DNA of 64,000 nt, taken from NCBI GenBank assembly GCA_963402885.1, contig OY727100.1, forward strand, positions 20,431,665-20,495,664, read 5' to 3'. This stretch comes from Antedon bifida. Its lineage: Eukaryota > Echinodermata > Crinoidea > Comatulida > Antedonidae. Under the pieces are notes generated by a model. That model made no database searches, was not told where the DNA came from, and saw nothing but the letters and a program-made list of their open reading frames with translations. The translations under genes and the position numbers were made by a program. This document shows, in pieces, positions 46,141 through 59,030 of the stretch (position 1 is its first letter; each line of letters opens with the position of its first letter).

Positions 46141-46847
46141 CTTTTGTTTATTTATCGGCGAACGCGAGTGTTGCCACACGAAAATTACACAGTCAATATC
46201 ATCGAACTCGAGAATGTATATGATTATTAACAGGGGACACGATAATTACGCGAAAATTACTCAGTCAATATCATCGTTCTCGAGGATATATACGATTTAC
46301 GATCCTCGCAGCGATAGTCATGTGACGCAGTTTCAACCAATCACGTTCACGTATTTACATAGGCTATGTAATATAATATATTAACTACAGTACATATTAT
46401 AAATAGAGGTAGGTAAATTATTATATGCATAATAGTAAATACAATATTATGCCTAATATAATATTTAAACGTGTTTAGAAATGGTCATTTTGAAAAGACA
46501 CAGTCCTTCTCCGAGACTCAAATTAATGATTGATAATAAATATTTATTAACCAATTAAAAAATATCCACATAAATAATCTAGTTCCTAAAAAATATCAAT
46601 TAAATTTATGAAGAAAATGTATATCCTGCTAGCATGCATCTCGCTCCATACAAAATAGCGCGACCGATTTCAAACGCGACCGATATCATCAAACAAAAGT
46701 ATAGGCTAGCTCTAGCGGCGCAACATACAAAATACCGGAAGTCGCGACCGATTTCATCGTAAACCCCTAGTACTAGCATCCATAGGCCTCTAGGCTCCTA
46801 ACTCCTAACTAGAGGGGGAACTCCGAAAGCGCATACCTACGCCTAAA

Positions 46848-47247
46848 GTATAATTCCCCTACATATGATTTCCCCCGAATTTTTTGTCTTAGTGCTGAAA
46901 TGTTGATAGGCCCATTCCAATAAGAACTTTTGTGTATTTATTTATTTTTTTTAAAATATTTTTTATTCTTAATAATATTTTATATTTTAATTTCTTTTTA
47001 GGTCTACTATGAAACTTAACGTTACCTTAATACTGCTCAGTACCAGATCGTTAGCTTTTGAAAATTTAACACTAGCAGGTCTGAAAATAATAATACATTA
47101 TAATAATAAGTGGTGTAGGATTGTGATCCTGGTCCGGATTGAGTGGTCCTTGACTACATATCTATCTGTGGTTCAATTTGGTAACTGGCAAACTTGTTGA
47201 GAATAATCCACAAACAGACACACGCGATCGACTACGCGGAGGTAATA
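46848..47247 (+). repeat. Direct duplication, copy 2
   Basis: Second copy of 43549-43920, ending in the same GATCGACTACGCGGAGG block. Confidence 0.7.
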
Positions 47248-47249
47248 CT

Positions 47250-49900
47250 TATTTATACATACAAAACAGTGTAAAGTAAATTCTACTACAAAAAGTATAA
47301 TTTTGTTATTATAAATATAATACAATTATTGTGTGTATTATAAATGTGGATGGGCGTTTATTAGAGATTATTATTCAAAGTGATGCTTTATTGAAGAGGC
47401 GTTTATTCAAATAAATACCATCCTAATAATTAATACATTATTTAATTTAAACATCTTTTGAAACTAACTTCCGCGACAGATTGGGCCGTTTCGGCCCAAG
47501 AAAGAAGACAATTTAGACGGCTTGCAACATGGGCAGACATCCCAATCCTAACGGGACATTCTTGAACTATGAAATGACGGATACTATAAAGAATATTACG
47601 TTTATAATTTACAGTTCCTTTCTTTTTTATTCAAAAAATAGAATAAAAGAATACTAAAATCAAACATTGAAAAGTCATAATATAAAATAATATATATAGT
47701 GTAATAATTTGGCCTTTGACCTAGACTCCAAAGGCAAAATTAATTTAGTTATTCTGAATTTTAAGGATAATGTTTGTATGTGTTTAAAACATTCTTTACA
47801 AAAAATTTGTGGTGGTTAAAGAGAAAATTATGGAAAAAGTTTTCAAATGGCAGCCATTTTAAATTTATGGAAAATAAGTAATTACTAATAAACAACCCAG
47901 GGTAGATTTTAGATACTAATATATTATATAGGCCTATATTTTAGTGTGTTTTAACAACAACAAAAAAACATTTTGGACTGAAAAAGCTATACCACCTATT
48001 TCTATATTACAAATAACATGAGAAAATGTAAATTTCAACCATTTATCTAGAAACACCACACAGAAATTACATGATTCCCCACGATAATTTTAATGTTAAC
48101 AGCAAGAGCAAGCTTTCAGCCAACCATGCCTGCACCATGGTTGCTTTTGAAGCGTTACCATCGGAGTTATAGCTCTTTGAAAAACATAAAAACATTCCAA
48201 TGTATGAAATTCCTGAAAACACCTCTAAGAAAAATAATGGTATCTCCTAAATTCAATAATTGATTTACCTAAATTTTTGTTTTACATTAGAGCAAGATTG
48301 GTACAAAAAGATTTCATAAAATCTATTCACAAATTCTTTTTCATAGGTTCCCTACCTAAATAAGAACAAAATTCACATGCCAATTCATGCCAAAATGGTA
48401 AAATCACACACCTGGTACCATGGCAACCATTCATTTTTTGTCCAAAATATTTCAGTTTTGTTATATATACCTAAAGTGTGATTAATTACCAAAGTATGAA
48501 GAAAATTCATTTTTTTGGCATTTGACCACTTCTTAATGAAATAGGTCGATATTTGTAGTCAATCGCTCTTAATATGCTATCACCAAATGCAAAGGGTTAT
48601 GCGAAGTTGTATATACAGATAGGGCAAAAGCCTATGTCTCTAAAATGCAAATCAATGTTTTTTACCCATCTATTTTGACTTATTTATATTATTTTACTTT
48701 ATTATATGTTGTCCTTCTGTTTACTCCAATAATTTTTTAGCCGCTACGAAACAAAAGATCTTTATTTAAGTTGTCCTACCAAACCGAAGTATGCATTTAG
48801 TATCGGCTACCAAAGAACTAGATATGACCGTAGCGTACTGCCCTCTTTATAACAAACTTTGTCATAAACTGTATTAATAACTAAATTGACAAACGATAAT
48901 AATAGTTATCTGATAATAGTAGCTACATGGTGATGTCATGATCTAATAAAGATCAAAACGTCGAATCATGGCTTCCCTCTTGTTATTATGAGTCAGTTTT
49001 TACTATAGCTAGTAGTAGTTTAGAACGACCATGTATATTACAAGCTTGTAAACATTCTTTTTAAAGTTAATAAATAAGGTTAGACGGCTGAGTGGAACAA
49101 CGTTATACATTAAAATGTTTTAGATAAACTGTTGAATAACTTTGCATAATAAATTCTGCTATCATGTACGGTTGCATAGTCACTGATGACCATTCATATT
49201 TTGTTTTATTAAATGCCCTTTATGTTAATTTAATTCTTACGTATTGTTGTTGCTATTTTCAGTACTATTTGTTCATACTGCATACAATGTATTTATTAGT
49301 ATGGGGCAAACCCTCGATTAGCGAAAGCAACATTTTCTGTTGGGTTGACATGGTTGTGTCCTGGGCGTATCACACATTTCACTGTCCTACAATATTTAAC
49401 CCTTGACAAAAAGGTATTTAAAAGTTAACGTTGCTAGGAGCATTTTAAACATTGAAAAGTAACATTCGTATTAAAATTCATCTATAAGGACTGCAGCACG
49501 AACGTAATCGAAACCTTGCGTGCATTAACTTTTATTACCTCACTCATTTTCTCTTTACGAGATCGAAACAAATAAAATATACATAGCATAAAGACTATGC
49601 CTGTAAATGGCAGTTTTACAGTCATAATAATAATAGTATGTTTATATAATTCAAAAATCGACATGCAGTATATGTTATATAATAACAGTGGTAAGTAGCC
49701 TAGTTTTTTTAAATAATTTATTTGAATAGGCCATATACATTTGTGACGATGGTGGTTATAACGATCACGTCAGATTAGGGCAAACAATACAACATTTTAT
49801 TTGATCGAGGAAAGATCGTATAAATCATTATAGGCCCTATACGGAAACAGTTTGATTGAGAGTCTTGGAGAGAAGCAATTAAACAGCATTCAAAGATGCC
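47250..49900. other. Intergenic, nothing identified
   Basis: AT-rich sequence. A word reading GATCAAAACGTCGAATCATGG near 48950 resembles the end of some inverted repeats, but no partner was found. No splice-supported coding frame was seen. Confidence 0.35.
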
Positions 49901-49960
49901 GTTGGTAATCTTTCATTTCGATATTTTATTGTCGTTATTTCCTATTTTTAATGTTTTGTA

Positions 49961-50627
49961 ATGAAAATAAACAAAAATGGTGAAGTTATCTTTAATAAAA
50001 CGTGTCCGGATTATTTAAGCTCACACTTCACACGTATTAGTGATACGCATGGATACAATACAAGGCAAAGTAACACAAATTTTAGAGTTCCTCATGGTAA
50101 TGTACATAATACATTTTATTACAATAGTATAAAATATTGGAATGCACTTCCCATTAATATTAAAAATTGCAATATTTAAATAGTTTTAAATATAATGTAA
50201 AATCACTTTTATCTGAAAGAATACCTGTGTAACAGTTTTGTACAGTATTTTATATATTTTTAACTTTAGGCAATTGTATTAGGTGCAATTAAACGTTTAA
50301 ACATTGCAATATTTTAACTACATTTTAAATTTTAAATATGTAAAATCACATTTTATTAAAATACTGTGTAATCCTTATCATGTTTACTGTACAATTTTTT
50401 AACCTTTTAGTAGTCATAGGGCGCTTTAAGTGCAATTATCAGTGTTATTTTTATGTCTGAGGACCCCAATAGAAATAAGTTTTCTTTTAAACTTTCTTGG
50501 GTTATTCCTCGGTTCATTCTATTATTATTGTTATCTTGTGCTTTTTTTCTGTTATGTTTGTCTTTGTATTGTGTTTGTATATATATGAACTGAATTCGAC
50601 GGCGACGATAAATAAAAAACTGTAGTT
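49961..50627 (+). mobile_element. 5'-truncated LINE, C-terminal end and 3' UTR
   Basis: A 72-residue frame reads HGYNTRQSNTNFRVP and YYNSIKYWNALPINIKN, typical of the end of a CR1/L2-type reverse transcriptase (NTR....F.V......Y..I..WN.LP..IK). It is followed by a 3' UTR and AATAAA near 50613. It lies 220 bases before the E leader exon. Confidence 0.7.
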
Positions 50628-50846
50628 TTTTATTCGTTTATTACATTTATTGTATATTCATCATGATGAACTTGATGGGGATTTAGTTACAAAACAATGA
50701 TATGCAACAAGCTACTGATAGTAAAATTAATAGAACGAAATTCTATTGAACAATATAATGCTTAATACAAGGAGAATTAGGCAGTAATTTCCGTTAGATC
50801 AAAATTAATAGTCCTATTATTGAAATTCCATATTTTCCCCTCAGAT

Positions 50847-53800
50847 ATGGCGTTATTGTTGGCATTATTTACACTCTCTTTAATCGGTAATGAATTATTT
50901 ATTAATATCTGTAATCTAGTGGGCTATATTAATCGTAATGTAGATATTTTTTAAATTTGTACCCGTTTAAAGAAAACCAAGATGTTGGTGGTGACAATGC
51001 ACTATTTTACTGAAACTAAAAAATAATCAACAGTGATTTTACCATAAATGTCCGTCAATCCTTATTCTAATATGTTACAATGTTTGGTCATGTTTTTACC
51101 AAGATCTTCTTCAACTTGTTTTGTGACGTAGCTACAAAATAAAAAGGTCTATAAATCATTAAAATTTGGTTAAAAATTAGTATCTACTTCACTACCTTTT
51201 AGCCTGTAACGTTTGGTATTCTTTATCCATTAAAAGCACTTTGTCAATCTGTGATAACTTCTGATCAGAAAGCCAAGGAGGGTGATACTGAAGTGGTTAT
51301 AACTTGTGATTATTCACAATTTACTGCTGATGCACCACCTTCAATACAATGGGATGAGCTATATGAAGATAGATCTACAACAAACCTTGTGAATGATAAT
51401 AAGATAGAAAATGGACGTTTCAAATTAAACATAAAACCTGGGAAAGCTGACTTGGTGATGTCACAGCCAATGAGATCCGATTCTAAGCGAAAATTCCAGT
51501 GTGAGATACGAACAACAAATGGAGATATTATTAAAAGCTCAAATCCATCTATCCTAACTGTTTATTGTGAGTACCGTACTAAATTAGAACGCCTTATTTT
51601 ATTATTCAATCTAGAATTAAAAAGAAAACAGATATTTGAATTTGAATTTTGAAAATTATTATAACAAGAAAAACTAAACATTAAATATGTTGTTAGGTTG
51701 CTGTGTTAGAAATTCTATTGTCTAATTATTGTAAATTAAATGTAATGCTTAAAAGAAAGATATATTTGAAAGAAAATAAAACTTTAAAAAATTAACTTCC
51801 TTAAACATTCTTGTGACGTACTGCCAAAAATATATCACATTGTAGTGAAAACAAATATAATCTGTTCTCAGATTTGAATCAACCACATCTTAATGTGTCA
51901 GCAAGTGGTATCTACGAAGGTCAATCAGTGACCTTTACCTGTAGTAAACCTGATGGTAATCCTATTCCTCACATTACTTGGTATAAAGATGGACAGACAG
52001 TCATCACAGACAACCCTTCTAGATATGAGATTGCAAATAACAGTACAGAGTCAGTTTTTAAGATTAAATCAGCTACTAAAGAAGATACTGGGAGATATAC
52101 ATGTAAATCAGAAAGTGATCAGTTTAAAGGAGAAGATGCTAAAACAAGTGCTGGAAAATATCTAAATATATATTGTATGTGAAAGTTTTAATGTTGATTT
52201 TCAATGAAAACCAACGATCAATTTCTACGAAACAGTATTTTAGTTTAATAATCAGTCACGTAAATAACTTACTTTTAATTAATATGTTGTATATGCTAAT
52301 AATTACTGTAAATATCGTAATGTTATGCCTTTCTAGATATCGTTGTAAAATTTACGCCTGAGGATGGTTTTGCAACATGTACAGCAGAGGGCCATCCCAA
52401 GCCATCATCAGTATTGATATTACAAGATGGAAAAGTGGTTAAGAAAGGAGACAATACAGCAACTTTAGGGACTAACAATAATATATGCCAGTCCAGTCTT
52501 ACATGTTATGCAGGGAATGGAAAACTTAATTTGACAGCAATTTTAGAGAACTGTAACGCATGTAATTTTATCATAACATTATTTTATTTATTTTAACAAA
52601 TAATGTTTTACGCAGTAGAAAATCTGTATGTGAAATTTAGGCCAGACTCATAGGTATATACTGTTTTATGCCAGTTCAGTAGACCGTGATTTAAAATGTT
52701 GTCTCACTTGTTTAGGCCTAAAGTATCTGTTATGTTTCATAATAACGAAGGTCTTATACGGCGAATCTTATTTGTGCTTCACTATCTTTGTTTTATAGCC
52801 ACATATAAAATGCAATCAAGCGATTCATATTAAGAAGGCATTATGAACAAAATAGTGAGAACTTTTGTTCTACTATGTATATTTCAACATTTTACATTTA
52901 CTTTTCTAGGTGGTTGTTCATATGCAATAATTACTGTGATTATAACTACAGCAATAACCGCAATTATTCTTGGCTTTGTTCCGATGTTTATAATAACCCG
53001 TTATGTTTATGTAAGTAGGCCTATTCAATCAATATGAGAGATATTGACTTTTGTTGAAACTTAACATAATAACAAAACCTAGAACTACTGTAGTATGCCT
53101 ACACACTTTCAATAGGTAATTACATGTTGTTACCTGTATCGTTTTAAGGTAAAGAGAATACAAGAAATCCGTTCCAAGTGTCAAAGTCCTCAACAATATC
53201 AAGCAATGCAATTTTCTTCAAATGCTGGAGCTTGCAAAGAGCTCAACAAAGGTCCTACAGTTGAGGCTAGTGCTACCAGGACGTCAAATAAAACTATATC
53301 CAGAACAAGCATACAGGTATACATGTTGTAATACATTTTAAACATTCTATACTAATGTGTAACAATTCAAACCTAAGTGTTCCCATTTTTGCAAACTGTT
53401 GTAAAGTTACAAAATAATATTTATTTATTTATTATTTCTTGTAAGAGATACATTCATGCAAACTATATAAAACCAAACATCAATGTTTACACAATCATCA
53501 TCTATTGTTTAACAGAGAGAAGTAAGAGAAATCGAACTTCACCACCATCAGTACCAAGGACTCCAAGGACTGCAAGTTTCGGAAAACTCTGATATCGCCA
53601 TAGATGACGAGGGATATGCCAAGGCCATTAGGGTATAATGACGTAGTATTATGTATCGCAAAGTTTGTTAGAGGGACGGGGGTTAAACATTTTAGTATAC
53701 TCAAGTGACACTATTTAAACGTATAGTCCCTAATATCCACATGACCAATAAAATGAGTTACAGAAGAAGTTACAGTACGTCTAATTGAGAGCGGGAAATA

Positions 53801-55186
53801 AAATCGTATCTTAAAGTCAATTGTGCTAGTTTAATTTTTTCTTCTTCTCATAATATAGGCCTATACAAGTACCACAACAACATCAATGTTACTAACAAAC
53901 ACTATTTTTCAGACAGGAGTAAGAGAGCATGAACATCAGTACCAAGATCTGCAAGTTAATTCGGCAAACAATGATGCCGACTTAGATGACGAGGGATATG
54001 TTAGACCCACGTCTAATAAAGTGGTATGTATCGTAAAGTAGGGTAAACATGTTAGTATACACGATACTTAACATTTAATAATACAAAAATAGGTGATCAA
54101 CTAAAATGGTTACCATTTAGCTATAAGAACCTATGTGTAGTTGAGCGAGATGAAAACAGAATCATAATTAAGCTTAATTGTGAGTTCCGAAGTCAAGTTA
54201 AAATTTAGTTTAGTTATGTTCTTATTTCTAAGACAAGTGACACACTTTTGTATGCAAAATATACAAATTAAACATGTTTAGGCCTAACAATCATGACCAT
54301 ATCTATTGTTTAACAGAGAGAAAGAGAATTCGAAAGAAGTCAACATCATCATCAGTACCAAGGACTGCACATTTCAGCAAGCTCTGATGTTGACATAGAT
54401 GACGAGGGATACGTCAAGCCTACGTCTAAAATAGTATGTATTTCAAAAGTACAATTAAACATTTTAAACGAACCATAGTACGTCACTGGGTATCGCCACA
54501 TAAGACGTTTAATAATACCTTTATAATTAACGACTAGGAATTACTTTTTTAGGAAAAGGAAGTCATAGAAATCGAATGCAAAAATCCCCAGTACCAAGGT
54601 GTGAAAGAGTCAGCAAGCTCTTACGTGGACGATGATGGATATACCAAGCCTACGTCTAATAAAGTAGTATGTATTTAAAAAATAAATGTGGGAACAAACA
54701 TTATCTTTCAGTAATAATATACAATAACGTCTACATACTATGAGCATCACCTAACATATTCCACAATATTTGATTTTAACTCAATTATTTTTGTAGGAAA
54801 GAGAAGTAAAAAATCCTCAGTATCAAGGACTTCAACATAGAAATAAAGATAAACACGTTACTAGTACGTCACAGAAAGAAGTGCGCAAACTGGAGGTAAA
54901 TATTTATAATAATTCTCAGTAAACGACGTGGTGTGGGCCTACATTTATGTCTTGAGTTTTTCACAAACAATATTGGTTGTTAAGTGTTTATCTGGTTTGC
55001 AGTAACAATCGATAATAATAATATTGTTATTAATGTTATTGTTTTTTTCAGAAAAGAGGAGGAAAGATTGAAGTAGAATGTCATAATCCCCAGTACGAAG
55101 GACATACGTCACGTGATAGTGTTACTAGTACGTCACAAAAAGGAAAGACTCTAGACCCACATTATTCTAAACAGTTCTATAACTAA
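50847..55186 (+). CDS. Gene E: three-Ig receptor with a repeated phosphotyrosine-module tail
   Basis: Exons: 50847-50886 (signal MALLLALFTLSLIG), 51237-51566 (Ig 1), 51872-52174 (Ig 2), 52337-52561 (Ig 3), 52910-53010 (membrane helix), then tail exons 53149-53316, 53516-53632, 53913-54023, 54317-54433, 54553-54666, 54797-54895 and 55052-55186 with TAA. All phases agree, giving 619 residues. Six tail exons are phase 0-0 and related: they carry HQYQGL, HQYQDL, HQYQGL, NPQYQGV, NPQYQGL and NPQYEG, and four also carry a second site, GYAKA, GYVRP, GYVKP and GYTKP. The end HYSKQFYN matches the D end HYSEQLYD. If phosphorylated these could dock SH2 or PTB adaptors (YxxL, NPxY, YxxP types). AATAAA follows at 55207. 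Divergent from B. Role inferred: signalling immune-type receptor. Confidence 0.86.
53516..55186 (+). repeat. Duplicated tail exons of E (tyrosine modules)
   Basis: Exons at 53516, 53913, 54317 and 54553 are each 111-117 bases and share the order acidic/basic lead, (H/P)QYQ(G/D)(L/V), about 20 residues, DD(E/D)GY. Exons at 54797 and 55052 keep the first tyrosine only. All begin and end in phase 0, so units can be added or skipped freely. Introns between them share short words such as CTATTGTTTAACAGAGAG at the 53516 and 54317 acceptors, indicating recent duplication. Confidence 0.85.
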
Positions 55187-55262
55187 ATTCTCAATCCTGA
55201 AATCTAAAATAAAAAAAAAACAATTTAATTAATAAAAAGAGAAAAAATGTAGTAGATAGATA

Positions 55263-57823
55263 AGAAGAAATGCTCTATGGATAAACAAACGAAAACGAGA
55301 GTGAGTTGATTTCTAAGTATCATAATTTGTATAATTATGAGTACCGTAATATTTCAATAACGAAAACAAAAGTATATGCATACATGCATGCAATAGAAAT
55401 TGAGAGCAAACGTAATTTATAAAAAGTTGGTTTATTGGCGTTATAATTATGATATAATTTGTCATTAGAGTCTTACTTATTAATATTATCATCTAGGCCT
55501 ATACGAATAGCTGTTGACGAAATCAGGTGATGATCGATCAAAACAGTTGTAGAATAAGGAGAAATTTTATATTCCACTTACATTAGTGTTTAAATAATCG
55601 ACAAATTTTAATGTCGTCTTGTTGCGCTGTAATTTTTGCATGTATTATAGCTTTTATGTATTATTATACATTAATTAAAACAAACTTTTTTAGTGTAACT
55701 TTTTATCTTAATGTTTTAACTTATATATATTTCATAAATTGTAACATTCAATCACAATTAATTGATTGTAATAACAGATTTTGAACTTTGAACTTTCAAC
55801 TAGGATTGAAATTTATTATAGGTATTAGTATAGTATAGGCCTATTATAAGCAATTGAACCAAACTCTACCATTTTCTAAATATCTGAAGGGTAAAGAGTC
55901 ACGTCCACACACAGTACCATCAGAATCATTAAACCCTCTCACTGCTGAAACATGCATATGTAATCAACATGCAATGTTGTGGAAACAAGACCCATCGTAT
56001 CACGTTCCCTTTTTTCAGAATTTTTCTGTGTTGTCCTCACTGCATAATTTTCCAGACTAAGCAGTAAACACACGCTATTACCGTCGCCGCCGCTGCTGCT
56101 TCTTTCTACCATTTGGTGATATACGCCATAATAGAATACAAATGTAGGTGTAAACACACGCTATTACCGTCGCCCCTGCTTCTTTCTACCATTCGGTAAT
56201 TATACGCCATAATAGAATAAAAATGTAGGTGTAATGCACTATGAAAAAAAGCACAATACAGGTATTTTATTCAATTAAAGAACACTTGTTTTACTCCGTG
56301 TTTAATTCTGTAAATGATAATTACATTTTCTTTCAGCGCGGAGCTTATTTTGACTGCTGTTTCTTCGCTTTGTTTTTTTTTATTTGGTTCATGTTCACGT
56401 GTAGTCTGTGACTTCATCACAAATTATGATACAACTTTAACGCGACATTTTAAAAAATAAAGTCAAATTATTATGCGATGACCGGAATGTGTACCTATAC
56501 AATAACTGTTGGCAAACATGCCATTATCAGAAGTTACTCATTTGGCGGAATACAACAAGGTTTGGTTTGGTCAACCGATTGCGAAGAAGAAGAAATGCTC
56601 TATGGATAAACAAACGAAAACGAGAGTGAGTTGCTTTCTAAGTATCATAATTTGTATAATTATGAGTACCGTAATATTTCAATAACGAAAACAAAAGTAT
56701 ATGCATACATGCATGCAATAGAAATTGAGAGCAAACGTAATTTATAAAAAGTTGGTTTATTGGCGTTACAATTATGATATATGTGTATTTAGTGTCTTAC
56801 TTATTAATATTATCATCTAGGCCTATATTAATAGCTGTTGACAAAAGCAGGTGATGATTGATCAAAACAGTTGTAGAATAAGGAGACATTTTATATTCAA
56901 CTTAAATTAGTGTTTAAATTTTCGACAAATTTTAATGTCGTCTTGTTGGGCTGTAATTTTTGCATGTTTTATAGCTTTTATGTATTATTATACATTAATT
57001 AAAACAAACTGTTTTAGTGTAACTTTTTATCTTAATGTTTTAACTTATATATATTTCAAAAATTGTAATATTCAATCACAATTAATTGATTGTAATAACA
57101 GATTTTGAACTTTGAACTTTCAACTAGGATTGAAATTTATTATAGGTATTAGTATAGTATAGGCCTATTATAAGCAATTGAACCAAACTCTACCATTTAA
57201 ATATCTGAAGGGTAAAGAGTCACGTTCACACACAGTACCATCAGAATCATTAAACCCTCTCACTGCTGAAACATGCATATGTAATCAACATGCAATGTTG
57301 TGGAAACAAGACCCATCGTATCACGTTCCCTTTTTTCAGAATTTTTCTGTGTTGTCCTCACTGCATAATTTTCCAGACTAAGCAGTAAACACACGCTATT
57401 ACCGTCGCCGCCGCTGCTGCTTCTTTCTACCATTTGGTGATATACGCCATAATAGAATACAAATGTAGGTGTAATGCACTATGAAAAAAAGCACAATACA
57501 GGTATTTTATTCAATTAAAGAACACTTGTTTTACTCCGTGTTTAATTCTGTAAATGATAATTACATTTTCTTTCAGCGCGGAGCTTATTTTGACTGCTGT
57601 TTCTTCGCTTTGTTTTTTTTATTTGGTTCATGTTCACGTGTAGTCTGTGACTTCATCACAAATTATGATACAACTTTAACGCGACATTTTAAAAAATAAA
57701 GTCAAATTATTATGCGATGACCGGAATGTGTACCTATACAATAACTGTTGGCAAACATGCCATTATCAGAAGTTACTCATTTGGCGGAATACAACAAGGT
57801 TTGGTTTGGTCAACCGATTGCGG
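55263..57823 (+). repeat. Tandem duplication of about 1.3 kb downstream of E
   Basis: The block starting AAATGCTCTATGGATAAACA at about 55268 recurs from about 56590, and both copies end in GGTTTGGTCAACCGATTGCG. Copies differ by scattered substitutions. Copy 1 alone contains an extra 85-base direct repeat (56065-56235, ACACGCTATTACCGTCGCC). A 67-69-residue open frame (55854-56060, 57178-57381; contains TAETCICNQHAMLWKQD) is kept in both but is not recognised. Confidence 0.85.
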
Positions 57824-57992
57824 CGCGTATTCATTCATCACTGTGATATAGAAATTCATGTTTTGAATAAGTAAATTAATTATTTCGAAGAACTATGCAA
57901 AACGTATGACGTTCGGTTTATGCACATCTTGGTCAAAATAGTCAGGCGATGTAGCACGAACACTCCAAAACAGAAAAAGTTGACATCATTAT

Positions 57993-58275
57993 GTGAGGGC
58001 GTGTGGTGCAGTGTGTTGGACGTTGGAATACTGATCGTGAGATCGTGGTTCTAATCAAACTCTCGCCGTATCCTTGTATCCATAGGCAAGACACTTTACT
58101 TACATTTGCCTCTCTCCACCCAGGTGTATAAAATGGGTACCGAATCAAGAAACAACTTTGCGCTGATTACTACAGTTGTATTATAATGAGAGTATGTTGA
58201 CATAAGTGTATGATCCCCAAAAATGACCGGGGTAATAATGTGCGCTATATAAGAATGAAATATTATTATTATTTA
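57993..58275 (+). repeat. tRNA-derived SINE with conserved core and ATT tail
   Basis: Begins with a tRNA-like head (GTGTGGTGCAGTGTGTTGG as A box, GTGGTTCTAATC as B box), then the core GGCAAGACACTTTAC...CCACCCAGGTGTATAAAATGGGTACC, and ends GCGCTATATAAGAATG with an ATT-repeat tail. The core form is shared with the SINE at 35730-35975; the tail resembles L2/CR1-type 3' ends. Confidence 0.75.
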
Positions 58276-58279
58276 TTAA

Positions 58280-59030
58280 TATTATTATTATCATGGAAAT
58301 GATTTAAGTATGAAAATAGTGGAGAAGATTTATAAATGGGACATGAACATCAATATTTACAACATGGCAAAAACAAGACTACAGAACACAGGAGAATTAA
58401 AAGAAAAGGAATGTTCAAAAATTATAATTATAATAATATAGTACTTATATTACTTTTCTTATTAATACTAATGTTAAAAGTTGGACCCCACTACAGATAA
58501 AAAAATCTAATAACAAAAAAAGGATATAAAATAATGTAGTTACTTAATATCCCAACCACATAAGATAGTGATTCGCGAATGACAGCTAATTTCTTTATTA
58601 GCAATTCTAATCAAATCTAAAGTTTAAAATGTTTGTATGACTTTTTTCGCACAATTTAGAATTCCAAATATATATTCTAAACTTCTAAGTAATTATAATT
58701 AGTACACTTGCTTCCTAACCACCACTGTAATACTACGGTCATATATCAAAATATTATACTTAATTTAATTAAATAATTCTTTCCAGACTATTTGCAGTAA
58801 GTTTTATATTCTATATACATGCGATTTTTGTAATGCAAATAAGCCAATTTGCTGTGAATTTGTTGAATAAATGAACCCACAAAAAAACAACATTTTTTTT
58901 TTAAGTTTCTGAAAATTCTGAATTATTCATAGAGAAAATAAAGCAAAACGTAAAGAGTCAAAAAATAATAAAATGTGGCCATGGCTTGGAAAGGCATTGA
59001 ACTTTTTCTGAATTTCTTTTTTCCGGCATA
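58280..59030. other. Intergenic, nothing identified
   Basis: AT-rich interval between the SINE and the truncated end of gene C. No coding or repeat structure was recognised. Confidence 0.4.

Larger units (their letters stand above)
41383..50846. promoter_or_regulatory. Divergent interval between receptor genes B and E, filled with repeats
   Basis: First coding exons of B (minus) and E (plus) face each other. The E ATG follows a CCCCTCAG acceptor, so its 5' non-coding exon and promoter lie here, as should those of B including its missing ATG. The region has been enlarged compared with the A/D interval by LINE fragments (41930-42482, 44460-45260, 49961-50627), a direct duplication (43549-43920 and 46848-47247), a hairpin (45455-45605) and a CTAG-rich tract (42965-43310). 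No additional gene is convincing. Confidence 0.45.
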
